Positions 22,688 to 34,116 of a stretch of DNA of 64,000 nucleotides are shown here, piece after piece. The notes under the pieces were generated by a model. It worked only from the letters and a program-made list of their open reading frames with translations, was not told the DNA's origin and did not search any database. The first letter of the stretch is position 1. Every line of letters starts with the position of its first letter. The position numbers and the translations under genes are program-made. The stretch is from Xiphydria camelus (taxonomy: Eukaryota; Arthropoda; Insecta; Hymenoptera; Xiphydriidae), in assembly GCA_963678675.1 (NCBI GenBank), contig OY783194.1, forward strand, positions 10,384,607 through 10,448,606, written 5' to 3'.

Positions 22688-23392
22688 TTAAGGGGGGGGG
22701 GGTCTACAAATCAATCTTTTTTAAATTGCCTTTTCTTATAGTACAACATTTAAAGAATGTTTTGTCCAAATTTCAAGTCAATCGGAGCAAAACTCAGTCA
22801 TAGACCTTTACGTCTCCGCTCCTCTAATACTGCGAAGCGGCAAGAATTCGGCGGCTTAGTTTTAAAAGTCCGTGGACATCGTCATTTAAAAACTACTGCA
22901 CCGATTCTTTTCAAATTTTGTACACACTTTCTACATATCAAATACCAGGCCCCTACGTTTTTTCTTCTTTTTTTGTTACATTAAGGGAGTTACAGCAACA
23001 AAATGACGGATTTTTTTCGTGAAAAATTGCAATTTTTACTTCAAACAACCACCAAACATTTAAATGGAAAAAAAAAATTAAAGAAAAACGGACGGGTCTA
23101 GAAAAACATCTGTTTTAACTAAATTGCTTTGATTTTTTGATTTGAGATAATTCTACGCTGAAATATAGTGTCCACCGCAAATCATCTTTTCTAAAAGGCG
23201 GCCTCGAAAATGCTTCGTCACCGGCTTATTTCTCAACATTTTTCTACAAAAAAATTACAAAATGTTGTTCGAATGATGCTTTGTAACATGCGAAACATTA
23301 GAATATATCTACTTCAATAATAGCTCTAAACAAAATTCGTAAAAATAGAGTTATTTTCCACGTGTTAGACCCCCCCCCCCCCCCCCCCTTAA
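22688..23392. mobile_element. TTAA-flanked element with poly-G/poly-C ends, 705 bp
   Basis: TTAA at 22688-22691 is followed by a run of G then TCTA. The other end reads TAGA, a run of C, then TTAA at 23389-23392. The interior has no valid long frame. A shorter sister copy at 43905-44329 shares most of the interior (AATTTCAAGTCAATCGGAGC, TAGTGTCCACCGCAAATCAT) and the same C-run plus TTAA right end. The G-run lengths differ between ends, as expected for slippage. Confidence 0.75.
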
Positions 23393-23602
23393 GTGAAACA
23401 TCCAAAAATAAAACTAAGAAGGAAATTGAAGCTAAGAGATGAAGGAATAAAGAAACACATACCATTTAGAAATTGAACCAGGATGCTTAATTTAGGATCA
23501 TGAAAAATTGTAATTCTTGAATAGTACTGATAAAAATTATTAATTTTTGACGAAGAAATCATTATACGTAGCATGCTTAGGTACCTACATTACATGTATG
23601 TA

Positions 23603-25051
23603 GGGGATTCCACATCAACTTTAAATGCCGCCGACCTTTGAGTCACAGATTTTGTTGTAATTTTTTTTATGTAGTATTTTACCATTTATAATAAATTCTC
23701 AAATTTCTTTTTAATTCGATATTGCGTTCTTGTCCTATCATTTATTAAAATTTCCCATATTTTCTAATCTTGTGAAATGTATTCCTAATTTTCTAATACT
23801 AAATGAACTCTAAGAAAAAAATTCCTTATATAAAAAATGCTCTTTATAACCTGAACTTAGTGGAAGAAAATTAATATCATTTCTAAACAAGGAAATAATA
23901 CGGGAAAAAAATAGTTTATTTTACAAATATTTAATTCTCTGAAATACGCCATTTTTATTTTTAACGAAATTTTAACCATGTTTTCCTTGGTGTATTAGGA
24001 AAATATTGAGCCCGAAACGAAGTTGGGATGAGCATTTGTTCATTTTCTATCAAACAATTACTGATTATCAGAAAAAGGAATTCTTTTAAAAATAAAGTGT
24101 CAGCATCTTATGTCATGATTTTTTTATTTAATTTTTTATTTTATAGAGTGTATGATCGTTAGAAAAAGAATGTTTTTTCGTAATTACAGAGTAATTAGCA
24201 GTGGGAATAATACAATGTGTTTGAAGTGTAGGAGGGACAGCTTTCGCACACAAGAATCGTTCAGTTAAAAAGTTCTTTGCATGGAAATACTTTAAGGATT
24301 CACAGTACTTTACAATGATATTCGGCAGATTTCCTGGTGAATTAGCGAAATTATACAAATCAAGAAGACTCAAAATTTGCTCTTCAGCCGAACGCTGTAG
24401 ACTAGCTCCTGCTGTTAAGCGCTTAACTGTTCCGCCAATTCCATCACATGGTCCCGTGCCATGAGCTGTCGCAGAAAAAATGCCACTCAGCAGGAACAGT
24501 AAAGTCTGCACTATAGTAATAAATATTTACACAATTCTTAAAATTTTTTAATTGTGGTGCTCCATCAGACAAATTTTATTTTGATATTGACTTATTAATT
24601 AATATAAAATGAATAAATGCTCATCCCAACTTCGTTTCGGGCTCAATATTTTCCTAATACACCAATGAATTCATGGTTAAAATTTCGTTAAAAACAAAAA
24701 TGGCGTATTTAAGAGAATTAAATATTTGTAAAATAAACTATTTTTTCTCATATTATTCTATTTTTTAGAAATATCAATTTTTTCCACTAAGTTCAGGTTA
24801 TAAAGAGCATTTTTTGGATATGGAATTTTTTTCTTAGAGTTCATTTAGTAGGAGAAAATTAGGAACAAATTTCACGAGATTAGAAAATATGGGAAATTTC
24901 AATAAATGATAGAACAAGAACGCAATGTTGGTTTAAAAAGAAATTTGAGAATTTATTTTATAAATGGTAAAGTATCTACTACATAAAAAAAAATTACAAC
25001 AAAATCTGTGACTCAAAGGTCGGCGGGATTTAAAGTTGATGTGGAATCCCC
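23603..25051. mobile_element. Long-TIR element (arms about 445 bp) with transposase remnant
   Basis: GGGGATTCCACATCAACTTT at 23603 is mirrored at 25051. The arms (23603-24047 and 24607-25051) remain inverted matches through GACCTTTGAGTCACAG, GTTCAGGTTATAAAGAGC and AACGAAGTTGGGATGAGC. The flanks share TATGTA (TGTATGTA on the left, CATATGTA on the right), compatible with a decayed 8-bp duplication as in MULE or P-type elements. The 560-bp centre holds the minus-strand coding remnant listed next. It looks like an internally deleted derivative of a larger autonomous transposon. Confidence 0.75.
24128..24511 (-). pseudogene. C-terminal transposase fragment (HGxGPCDGIGGTVKR family)
   Basis: A 127-codon minus-strand frame contains ATAHGTGPCDGIGGTVKRL, then GASLQRSAEEQIL and IIVKYCESLKYF. 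I recall the HGKGxCDGxGG-VKR signature from multicopy transposon-associated proteins in insects and cnidarians, where it follows a GDGAxSQYKN block. Here only the end of the protein remains, and the apparent N-terminus (MQTLLFLLSGIF) is probably chance or intron sequence rather than a signal peptide. The frame is open but lacks its upstream catalytic part, so it is a remnant in a deleted element. Confidence 0.55.
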
Positions 25052-25124
25052 CATATGTACAGAAGGTTCTTCCAAATGGTGCGCCCAACCAGGGGGCGTA
25101 TATATATACCTGCGTCTTTTTAGT

Positions 25125-25805
25125 CCAGTAAAAATAGCTCTGAACCTAACACTTTGAGTCTCCTGGCTGAATTTTTGATTGAAGTTACATGAACGTGTTT
25201 CAAAACTACCCCCAAAATCCCAAGATTCAAAACCCCTCGGAAGCCGAGAAAAACAATAAAAACCACCCCCGGACACCATTGTTTAAAAATATTTCGCGAA
25301 GACTAAAGAAAATGAAAAAATTGTTTAAATAAAAGTTGTAGAGTAGGTGAAAATACGTAAAAAAGGTTCTATGACTTTTTCATTTTTATGCAATATTCTA
25401 AGCGCTATAAGGGGATGAAGATGTTGGAATAATTCGAAGAATTTAAAAAATCGTAAGAAATTGAAAAATACATATTTGTTACTTTCTTTATTATCAATTC
25501 ACGTAGAAAGGTTGAATCTACATTCTCAGAGAATTTTCTTTATTTTAAGCATTTTGTACTAACAGTATCGTTCTTCAAAATTTTTACATTGCAAAATTTG
25601 TACAAGAACATTATTTTAAAAAATTTTAAAAATCGCCATTCGATTCCTCGTAGAATCACCTTCGGAAAAGTTCTGGGTGACTTTTTCGTACAGGCTATAT
25701 TGTTCGAGATACTCTGAATTAATTCCTCTACTTTAAAGTACAGCCTGTACTTTAAAGTTTCGGGGATAGTTCTTATTTGACAACCACGGGCCGAAGGACA
25801 GAAGT
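25125..25805 (-). repeat. Left arm of a large inverted repeat (partner 32650-34066)
   Basis: Landmarks read on the minus strand: GGTGTCCGGGGGTGGTTTTT region (near 25275), GAATCTTGGGATTTTGGGGG (near 25230), AGGAATCGAATGG (near 25640) and TTATTTGACAACCACGGGC (near 25790). All recur in the same order on the plus strand at 33940, 33990, 33580 and about 32680. The 34-kb copy has the expanded CT microsatellite inserted within it. The right-hand copy ends exactly where the intact 6.9-kb transposon begins. Confidence 0.8.
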
Positions 25806-25978
25806 ATACGCGCGGTCTCTCACGGGTCGGTGTGGTTTCGGCGCAATAAGTATACGGTAAATGTCGTACCGATTCTTATTACTAGCCAGCCTCGCTTACG
25901 GCCTCGGTATGATGGCGGCGCGACGCTTGCCGGCGCATTTCATTTCGTGCTATTCCGCGGCGGAAAGTAGTAGGAAAC

Positions 25979-26235
25979 ATGTCTACGTCTAGTGATTCGA
26001 GTGATGAAGATATTATTGCAATTTATAATTATTTAAGAAATCAAAGAAAAAAGATATTTTGGGTCCATTCATACACTGAACGCAACTATGGTAGCAGACT
26101 ATTTATAGCAGCAGGGGAATTGAGTGAAAGTGATAAGTTTAAGGCAATGTATAGAATGTCAAAAAATTCTATTCTATAACTAGTCAGACTCGTTAAGCCA
26201 TTGATAAGCAGACAAAATACAAACATGTGTGTGAG
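25979..26235 (+). pseudogene. PIF/Harbinger transposase, N-terminal fragment
   Basis: The frame opens with an acidic stretch (SSDSSDEDII). KIFWVHSYTERNYGSRLF follows, then LSESDKFKAMYRMSKNSIL. After a TAA in frame come LVRLVKPLISRQN. This is the usual N-terminal segment of insect Harbinger transposases (WVHPY..., SRLFVAAREL, FYRMS, LV.L..P.I). The in-frame stop at 26177-26179 and loss of everything downstream make it a pseudogene. C-terminal Harbinger-like remnants lie at 29.8-30.7 kb inside the same large inverted repeat. Confidence 0.65.
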
Positions 26236-26440
26236 GGAGTGTAGACCGTCCTTGGTACACCCCACCGGGAGGTTCGACCGGGAAAGCCCGACTGCCTAGA
26301 TGCTTACAGCCTGCAAATGTCGAGACGCGTCTGATTGGTGATGTTGCACGCAACATACCGAGTACAAACCGCTTCGCGCCGATGCCACGCCGACCCGTGT
26401 GCGAGCATCGATACAAAATGTATACCGTATATCCGTCTCT
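26236..26440. other. No feature recognised
   Basis: About 200 bp of moderately GC-rich DNA between the Harbinger remnant and a palindromic MITE. No coding or repeat structure was identified. Confidence 0.5.
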
Positions 26441-26676
26441 GTACTGGCCAGTTTGAAAGTTACCTTCGGATAGGCTTGGTCGGTAATCGAGACATTTATA
26501 CCGTAATTATAATTATTTTCGTAATTTCCATTATTCACAAATTCACAATTTCGAGGTTAGACGCTTTGATCTCCCAAATTTACATCAACTCTAACTGCCG
26601 ACTCGACTTCTACCGTATTAAACGACTCGAGTACCGACCAAGTCTATCCAAAGGTAACTTTTAAACTGGCCAGTAC
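26441..26676. mobile_element. Palindromic MITE, 236 bp
   Basis: GTACTGGCCAGTTTGAAAGT at 26441 faces ACTTTTAAACTGGCCAGTAC ending at 26676. The arms continue through GTTACCTTCGGATAGGCTTG and GACCGAC for 55-60 bp. The centre contains CGAGGTTAGACGC and CTCCCAAATT. The same module forms the core of the R1 elements at 18.4-18.75 kb and, partly, at 1.6 and 3.4 kb, so it has inserted into or been captured by another family. Confidence 0.75.
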
Positions 26677-26679
26677 CGT

Positions 26680-27205
26680 ACCCCGATAGCCAAGTTTTGT
26701 CACTACGAGCGCACTGTGCCGTCACGCGGTGGATTTAGGAAACATCACAGTGACTTATCGTGCGTGCCCCCGCGGACGTCACAGTGGCGACACGGAGTGG
26801 CAACGGCGAGTGAGGTTACTGTGACTGCACAGCGATCGTCACTACAACAGCACTGTGCAGTCACGCGGTGCGCTTTCAAAATAATTGTCGGTATGTAGAT
26901 TTTGCAAAAAGGGAACGCACACAGTGACCTTACCCGCCTAGAGGTGTCGCTTTTTTTTTCGTGCCCCACCGGGATTTGAACCTGCGACCTTTGGGATATC
27001 CTATGCCACATGCCTCGAGACCGCGGGAAACGTTTTCGCATTTTACCAATTGCGCCACCGACTCTTCGGGAGATGTTGGTCGACTCCAGTCATATATAGA
27101 AACCGGACATGACAGTGACTGCTCTCGAAGGTTCTCGTTGTATTTTGTTAAATAATTTGATATTTTCTTTTTCAAAACAGTAGCGATTACGATAATTATC
27201 CATTC
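26680..27205 (-). repeat. tRNA-like SINE-type repeat, copy 2
   Basis: On the minus strand the tRNA-like part (27064 down to about 26965) reads GAGTCGGTGGCGCAATTGGT, and later a B-box-like GGTTCAAATCCCGG followed by a run of A. Its upstream neighbour (GACATGACAGTGACTGCTCT on the plus strand) and downstream CAC/GTG-rich tail ending in ACCCCGATAGCC (26680) are the same modules as in copy 1. The tail here is about 240 bp and differs greatly in order from the other copies. Confidence 0.6.
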
Positions 27206-27242
27206 ATTATTTATAGAATATTCGTCAAGAATCATGTTAAAG

Positions 27243-27375
27243 TTAACCCATTAGCGCCCAGCGTCTTATTTATAGGGCGGCCATTTGGAATTTTACTCAT
27301 AACCTCTGAGTAACAAATCATGCAATTTTCGTAAAGAAAATCCACCAAAAATTAATTTTTGCGTTAATGGGTTAA
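27243..27375. mobile_element. TTAA-flanked MITE, 133 bp
   Basis: TTAA at 27243-27246 followed by CCCATTAGCGC, and GCGTTAATGGG followed by TTAA at 27372-27375. One mismatch in the 11-bp terminal repeat. Too small to code. The CCCATTA/TTAA layout resembles piggyBac-type MITEs. Confidence 0.75.
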
Positions 27376-27402
27376 GTTCACGATGGAATTTTTGTATTAT
27401 TA

Positions 27403-27964
27403 GGTGTTGGAATTAATTTGTAGCGTCGATCTCTTAACAATAAATGGCACGCAGGTAGTAGAGTATTTCGTTGTTACCGACAGTAATGTAATCGTAAACA
27501 TCACAATTAATTGTAAGAATTCTTTATACATAAGTGTTTGACATAAGTCTTGATGGACTAATGCCTCCAAATCATTATCTTCAAATTTATTCGGCTCCCT
27601 GTCGTCCAAGTCGAAATCACCAGCTTTAAAACGTGCAAACCACTTCCGACGCGTTTGCTCGCAGCTAGAGCATGTACACTTCCACTAAATACGATGAGCT
27701 TCAGCTGCACTTTTGTTCATATTAAAATAATGAAGGGAAACTCCCCGCAAGAACACTTTATTCGGCACAAATTTTGATATATTCAATAAATTATAAAATG
27801 TTGTTATTTATGATTTGAAAAAAGGTTATGTACGGCAAATGACGTCCGATGATAATAGCTCATTGGGAGTTGACTTATCACCGTAGGAAAACGTCTTAAA
27901 AGTTTGGGCATGATAATATGTTTTCACTAAAAAAACGATACACGAATTAACTAATTCCAACACC
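27403..27964 (-). pseudogene. mariner element, internally deleted, with both terminal repeats
   Basis: GGTGTTGGAATTA at 27403 and TAATTCCAACACC ending at 27964 are the element ends. A TA precedes the left end and TTA lies just outside the right. On the minus strand the start of a transposase can be read: HYFNMNKSAAEAHRI, a stop, then RRKWFARFKAGDFDLDDRE and NDLEALVHQDLCQT. This is the helix-turn-helix region of a mauritiana/irritans-like mariner. Everything after that, including the catalytic core, is missing. It is a non-autonomous deletion derivative with decayed coding. Confidence 0.8.
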
Positions 27965-28004
27965 TTATAATTTTTACTGAACAATTTGGATTTTTTAAAA
28001 GATT

Positions 28005-28375
28005 AAGTCACAGTGGCGTCACAGTAGCGTCACTCAGTGACAATCACTCGGTGGCGGCACAGTGAGGTTACCGTGCCAACAAGACGTGCTGCCACCGTGT
28101 GACACTCGGGTGAAAGTCACGCTTGGCTATCGGGGTTGGGATGATACATACGGTACAGAGACGGACATACGCCCCGACAGCAAAGCGTGGATTTACACGC
28201 TAGCCGCACGCAGTGCTGCCACGAGTTGGCACCACTGTGGTCTCACCGTGGCATGATCGCGTGGCGTACACAAACTAAAAGCACCGTGGCTATACAGTGA
28301 ACACACTAAGTGGTTCACAGCGTAAAGACACAGTGGTTACACTCAGTGCAGTCACGGTGCCTTTTCGACGTGCAT
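28005..28375. repeat. GATAGCC-family repeats with CAC/GTG-word tails
   Basis: At 28010-28135 a string of GTGGCGTCACAG-like words ends in GGCTATCGGGG. A second stretch at 28165-28375 begins CGCCCCGACAGCAAAGCGTG and is full of CACTGTGG, CACCGTGG and CACAGTGG words. Both belong to the tail of the SINE-type repeat seen at 15.6, 26.7 and 29 kb, but their word order is not alignable beyond the end motif. Confidence 0.55.
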
Positions 28376-28433
28376 ACTTCGTAAATTTACCGACCATGAA
28401 TGTCGGTAAATTCATTGTCTTCACAAAATTTGT

Positions 28434-28594
28434 AACACGTTCGCTGCCACCGGCTCCGATTGGAGCCAGTTGACACTTTGCGCCTGTGCCGCCGGCTCCG
28501 ATCGGAGACACATTGTCGTGCACATTACATTATTCAGTCTGTTACCGGCACTGAGCGCGATGCAATCAATCTAAAAATGGCAGCGAATGTGTTA
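28434..28594. repeat. Small inverted-repeat element, 161 bp
   Basis: AACACGTTCGCTGCCA at 28434 faces TGGCAGCGAATGTGTT ending at 28594 (one mismatch). TTAA follows on the right but not on the left. Internal CCGGCTCCGATTGGAGCC-like palindromes occur twice. Confidence 0.65.
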
Positions 28595-28639
28595 AATTAG
28601 AAAAGAACAAAATTGATATTATAATGATGTTTCAAACAG

Positions 28640-29278
28640 TGCAAATTGTACTGAATTATTCCATAAATAATGAATGATTAATTATCATAATCGCTACTAT
28701 TTTGAAAAAGAAAGTATCAAACTATTTTTAAAAATTTAATGAGATATATATAAATCGGCCTTTACACAATGCAACACTGAGATATCTCGGCAAAAATATT
28801 TAAATATTTTTGCCGAGATATCTCAGTGTTGCATTGTATAAAAAGGCCGGTTTTAGCTTACGTTTGACACATAGCTCGAAATCGGCTTTCAGGTTTATCT
28901 CACTAGTCACAGTAGTTGCGCTTTCAGGTATTGATATTATACGTATAACTTAGTCGACTTTCACCACAAAGAGTCGATGGCGCAATTGGTAGAATGCGAG
29001 AAGCGTTCCCAGTCTCCTAAAGAACGCAGGTTCGAGTCCTGGCCGGGTCGGGTTTGAGAAAAAAAAAACCGACACTAGTAGGCGGATAAGGCAGGAGGGA
29101 AATCCTACTTTATCGCCCCCTTTTTGCAAAATTCCACTTTTACCATCGTACTTACACTGCGTGACTTCAGTGTGGCTTCACGCTGGACGTCCAGATGGAT
29201 ACCCCAGTGCATGCACTCGAATGCACCGCGTGAAAGTAGTGTGCAGTCACGGTGGCGCCACTTTGCTATCGGGGCGGT
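28640..29278 (+). repeat. tRNA-like SINE-type repeat, copy 3 (split by the palindrome)
   Basis: The upstream module (CTACTATTTTGAAAAAGAAA near 28697) is followed, after the 28756-28850 palindrome, by a tRNA-like segment at 28974-29045: GATGGCGCAATTGGTAGAAT, then AGGTTCGAGTCCTGG, then a run of A. The CAC/GTG-rich tail ends in GCTATCGGGG at 29275. Compared with copies 1 and 2, the palindrome appears to be an insertion between the upstream module and the tRNA-like part. Confidence 0.55.
28756..28850. repeat. Near-perfect palindrome, 95 bp, no spacer
   Basis: CGGCCTTTACACAATGCAAC at 28756 is mirrored by GTTGCATTGTATAAAAAGGC ending at 28849. The two halves meet at AAATATTTAAATATTT with no loop, and the only differences are a few bases near the outer ends. 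Such a structure would extrude as a cruciform and is hard to clone or sequence. Confidence 0.9.
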
Positions 29279-29819
29279 AGAGCAACAACCAGTCGGTATG
29301 CTGCACAGACGCCGAGCGCGGTTTCTGCTCGAAGCATACCGACCCGTGAGAGACCGCGCTACGTTCGCTCCGTTCGTACCGGACCGGTGGAGCGCGCGTG
29401 CGTCAGACCTAAGCTGAATGAATGCAAGTGAGAAGAAAGAAATGCAAGTGAGAAGAAAGTTTTTGACTTCTCTCTGGCTTCGTGAAAACCGAGAGATTCC
29501 TTCAATTTCATCTTTCGGGACGAATTGGCATGGCGCGCTAGGTACTATGCGTGTCAAGTCTTTTGATGATCTGTTTGACAATATCTTTGAAACTAATACA
29601 GATACTGTGAAAAATGTATAATAAATTTTTCTGTTCAGCAAAACGAGGCCTACGAAGATGTTCTTTGAAAATTTTCATTGTCTGTCTTACAATTAGTTTC
29701 ATAGAAATTGTCCCAAATCTTTTCTAAATCGTTCTATGATTTCATTGTTTGCTTTTCTGCTTTAAATCTAGCTGTAGCAACTATTATTTATATCAATCGT
29801 TTAAGTATACAAATGAGAG

Positions 29820-30655
29820 AAATACATATTAATAGTCTTCAAATTCTATTTTCATTGGTTCATCCTCATCGTCATTAAACACAATATCACATCCATTTTT
29901 TTACATCCATTTCAACGCACGAAAGTGTTTTGGGTTCTGCCAATAATTGCACATGGAAGAATCGTCTCGATTTAGTGAAAATACTCTGCGTCAAGGATAA
30001 GCGGAATTGAAATTTACAGTTTCGAAAGTTTTCAGTATAGGAAAAAGACAAGGGTCCTTGAAAGGAGTCTTGGCGTATCGATTAAAATAAATACTGTGGA
30101 AGATGGCTTATTCTGATCCGTCCGGTGCGATTCCGGGAAAGGTGCGGGGCTGCAAGCACATTTGCAGCTTATGTAACCACAAAAATTATCGTCCAACCAA
30201 TAACAAGCGAAATAATAACGAGAAGCCAATTTTGTTATCTTTGACTCCCGTATAACTTTTGAAGCGTACACAATATCGATTGGGACTTTTTATACGTTAT
30301 TTACAATATAATGCTTAAATGAAGGTGTATGCAAAAATCAAGCTTGCTGCGAATTTTTGAGAAGTAACAGCTTATTTCCACCTTAAGTTACTGGGCTATT
30401 AATAATCTTCTAATTCTATTTCCATTGGTTCATCCTTATTGTAATTAAACACGTCTTCTGAATGCTCTGGAGTATCCTCAATCGTATCTTCCAACGCAGA
30501 GTATTTTCACTAAATCGCGATGATTCTTCCATGTGCAATTATTGGCGGAACCCAACAACACTTTCGTGCGTTGAAATGGGTGTAAAAAAATGAATGTGAT
30601 ATGTGTTTAATGACGATGAGGATGAACTAATGAAAATAGAATTTGAAGACTATTA
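29820..30655. pseudogene. PIF/Harbinger-like C-terminal remnants, facing copies
   Basis: A minus-strand frame near 29990-29825 reads DDSSMCNYWQNPKHFRALKW and, after a stop, DIVFNDDEDEPMKIEFEDY. A plus-strand copy of the same sequence runs at about 30510-30655 ending in the same EFEDY plus stop. A second minus-strand tail at about 30500-30405 reads EDTPEHSEDVFNYNKDEPM and IELEDY. The acidic DEPM-IE-EDY ending is familiar from insect Harbinger transposases. All are partial. The Harbinger assignment is by resemblance and by the N-terminal fragment at 25.98 kb. Confidence 0.45.
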
Positions 30656-31054
30656 ATATGTATGTCAATCATATTTTATGTTTTTTACTTTTTCTTGTAC
30701 TTTTTTTCTAAGTAAATATTAATTGATTTTTTGCAATATTATGTCCAATTAAACTCCCACATTTCCTGCTATCGTTAGGTGAATTATTCGATTTGATTTA
30801 AACATTCCTTCTATTTCCTTGAATCACTATTATGTGGATAATTAATAGATTATAAAAAAAGAAAAGCTGCCATTTCTCTTAGTAAATATAACAAGCAAAA
30901 ATTTTCCTGAGTAATTCTTTTTTCAATTTATTCTCTCATTTTTTTATACTAAATCCTCCGTTACTCGCTAGAAACCTACGACCTTAGGGCTTGGTCCAGA
31001 CGAAGCGATTACGAAGCGATTTACGCGCGATTCGAGCAACGAAACGCGCGACTG

Positions 31055-31660
31055 CATCTATGAACGGAATATATGAATCTCTAGTTTCTCTTAATAAAAC
31101 CCCAAAGTAGTTTTTCCGAAAACGCCTTAGAAATTAAAAAAAATCTCATCAAAGAATTCTGCGATTGGTATGCAAATTATTTTTAATGCAATGTCCTTTG
31201 ACAGTATGCAATAAATTTTCATAATTAAATAGATTGAATTAAAATCGAAATAAAAAGCAATGCAATTGCACATTTTAAAAAATATTCAATTTTTAATCAT
31301 TGCTTGTAGCAGAGGGAAATGACAAGCAATGATTGAAAATTGAATATTTTTTTTAAATGTGCAATTGTATTGCTTTTCATTTCGTTTTTAATTAAATCCA
31401 TTTAATTATGAAAATTTATTGCATACTGTGTCGAAGGACATTGCATAAAAAATAATTATGTTAAAAAAAAGAACACCGGGACTCGAACGCGTGCCCGCCG
31501 CGTGCGAGACACGCACGCTACCCGATGAACCACACGAGAGTTCCTGAGATTAGATTTTCGGAACTTATATATACCAATCACACATGGAAATCTTTGATGT
31601 GAATTTTTTATTTCTAAGGCGTTTTCGGAAAAAAATACTTTGGGGTTTTGTTAAATGCGT
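31055..31660. mobile_element. Foldback with two nested arm pairs and a tRNA-like centre
   Basis: TAAAACCCCAAAGTAGTTTT with CGAAAACGCCTTAGAAAT near 31097-31135 is mirrored near 31608-31655. An inner pair, 31180-31300 against 31310-31445 (GCAATTGCACATTTTAAAAA and its complement), is almost back to back around 31310. No transposase is present. Confidence 0.7.
31465..31545 (-). repeat. tRNA-derived sequence (not a functional tRNA)
   Basis: On the minus strand, TGTGGTTCATCGGGTAGCGT resembles an A box. CGTGC...GCACG forms a 5-bp anticodon-like stem around a 7-nt loop, GTTCGAGTCCC is a good B box, and a T run follows. The T stem does not pair (ACGCG against CCCGG) and the acceptor ends do not match. 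It is probably the promoter of a tRNA-derived SINE trapped in the foldback. Confidence 0.5.
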
Positions 31661-31849
31661 CAATCCCTACTGACAGAAAAAAATCATAAAAATGCCTGTA
31701 TAACCGCATAGTACCTAGCGCGCCATGCCAATTCGTCCCGAAAGACGAAATTGAAGGAATCTCTCGGTTTTCACGAAGCCAGAGAGAGGTCGAGGTCTTT
31801 CTTCTCACTTGCATTCCTTTCTTCTCACTTCCTTTCATTCAGCTTAAGG

Positions 31850-32597
31850 CCCCTCTATACGTTGGCCAATGCATTGGCAAGCACGCTGGCCAATGTGCAT
31901 TGGCCAGCGTGTAGAGGGGCCTATTGGTGATATTGACGGTATGGCACCAGCGTTGGCGGAGCTGGGCCAAGCGTTGGCGACCGATCCGTCGTGGTGTCGG
32001 TTTTTGAAGACACATCAAAGGCGTTGGCCTTGGAGCTGGCGGACGTTGGTGTCGCGTCCACACGTTGGCTGCATTGGCCTAGTATGTGGATAGCTGTCGC
32101 ACCCGAGGCGAAATTTGTATATTCATTTTGACATTGAAGACACTGCTAATTTTCATTGCACTAGCAGTATGTTCGATAAGAAGTATTCATGTCCATATTA
32201 AAATGGCACTGATTTTAACACTTCTGAGAGACTCTACATAATTCTATTTTCAGTAGTATCAGATCAAGTCAGTGTTTTAGAACGCAAAATTTCTATACTC
32301 AATTTAACACTGATGTGTTAAAGATGTATGTGATCTATGTAAACTCCGCAAAAAGTATAGGTCTACTTTATAGGTCTGTTAAAAGAATTTAGTAATAAAA
32401 TTATGTATATTTGTACGATAAGGATTAAGGGTTTCTCAACAATTAAAGTGACAAATATATTATTTATTTGTCAATTTGGCGACTTCAAATTGTTGCAGTG
32501 CAGTTGTTCATATTGGCCTGCGTCGAAACAAACTGAATTCCATGTTCTTGCCAGTGCGTTGGCTAGCGCACTGGCCAACGTGTAGAGGAGCCATTAG
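31850..32597. mobile_element. Inverted-repeat element with GGCCCCTCTA ends (Harbinger-like)
   Basis: GGCCCCTCTATACGTTGGCC at about 31850 has a nearby inverted partner ending at 31921 and a more distant one (TGGCCAACGTGTAGAGGAGC) ending at about 32596. TTA lies next to both outer ends (TTAA at left, ATTA at right), consistent with the 3-bp duplication of PIF/Harbinger. The interior is rich in TTGGCC words. No transposase is seen. Confidence 0.5.
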
Positions 32598-32682
32598 GTG
32601 CTGACGCATGCGCGCTCTACCGGACCGGTAGGAACGGAGAGCGGACATATATTTCTGTCCTTTCAGCCCGTGGTTGTCAAAT

Positions 32683-33505
<823 letters not shown>

Positions 33506-34072
33506 CTTAAACGTGTCTCGAATAATATAGCCTGTTCGAAAAAGTTACCGAGAACTTTTGTGAAGGTGATTTTACGAGGAATCGAATGGTGATTTTTCTA
33601 ATTTTTTAAAATAATGTATAAATTTTGAAATGTAAAAATTTTGAAGAACGATACTGTTAGTACAAAATGCTTAAAATAAAAAAAATCTCAGAATATAGAT
33701 TCAACCTTTCTACATGAATTGATAAAAAAGAAAGTAACAAATATGCATTTTTCAATTTCTTACGATTTTTTAAAGTCTTCGAATTATTCCAACATCTTCA
33801 TCCCCTCATAGCGCTTAGGATATTGCATAAAAATGAAAAAGTCATAGAACCTTTTTTTACGCATTTTCACCTACTCTACAACTTTTATTTAAACTATTTT
33901 TTCATTTTCTTTAGTCTTCGCGAAATATTTTTAAACAATGGTGTCCGGGGGTGGTTTTTATTGTTTTTCTCGGCTTTCGAGGGGTTGTGAATCTTGGGAT
34001 TTTGGGGGTAGTTTTGAAACACCTTCATGTAACTTCAATCAAAAATTCAGCCAGGAGACTCAAAATGTTATA

Positions 34073-34085
34073 GTCCACAGTACAG

Positions 34086-34116
<31 letters not shown>

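Larger units (their letters stand above)
29330..31855. repeat. Inverted repeat (arms about 140 bp) around Harbinger debris
   Basis: The segment 29411-29551 (AGTGAGAAGAAAG, CTCTGGCTTCGTGAAAACCG, GGCATGGCGCGCTAGGTACT) is repeated inverted at about 31708-31848. Short sequences outside it (ACCGACCCGTGAGAGACCGC at 29337; TACCGGACCGGT at 29374) pair with 25813 and 32618, suggesting several nested element ends. The interior between 29.65 and 29.82 kb and between 30.66 and 31.05 kb has no recognisable feature. Confidence 0.65.

Noticed and set aside
24440..24511. Apparent signal peptide (MQTLLFLLSGIF) on the HGxGPCDG frame
   Set aside because: Homologues of this family have transposase sequence upstream of this motif. 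The hydrophobic start is more likely accidental read-in or intron.
31465..31545. tRNA gene on the minus strand with a GTC anticodon-like loop
   Set aside because: The anticodon stem pairs but the T stem and acceptor stem do not.
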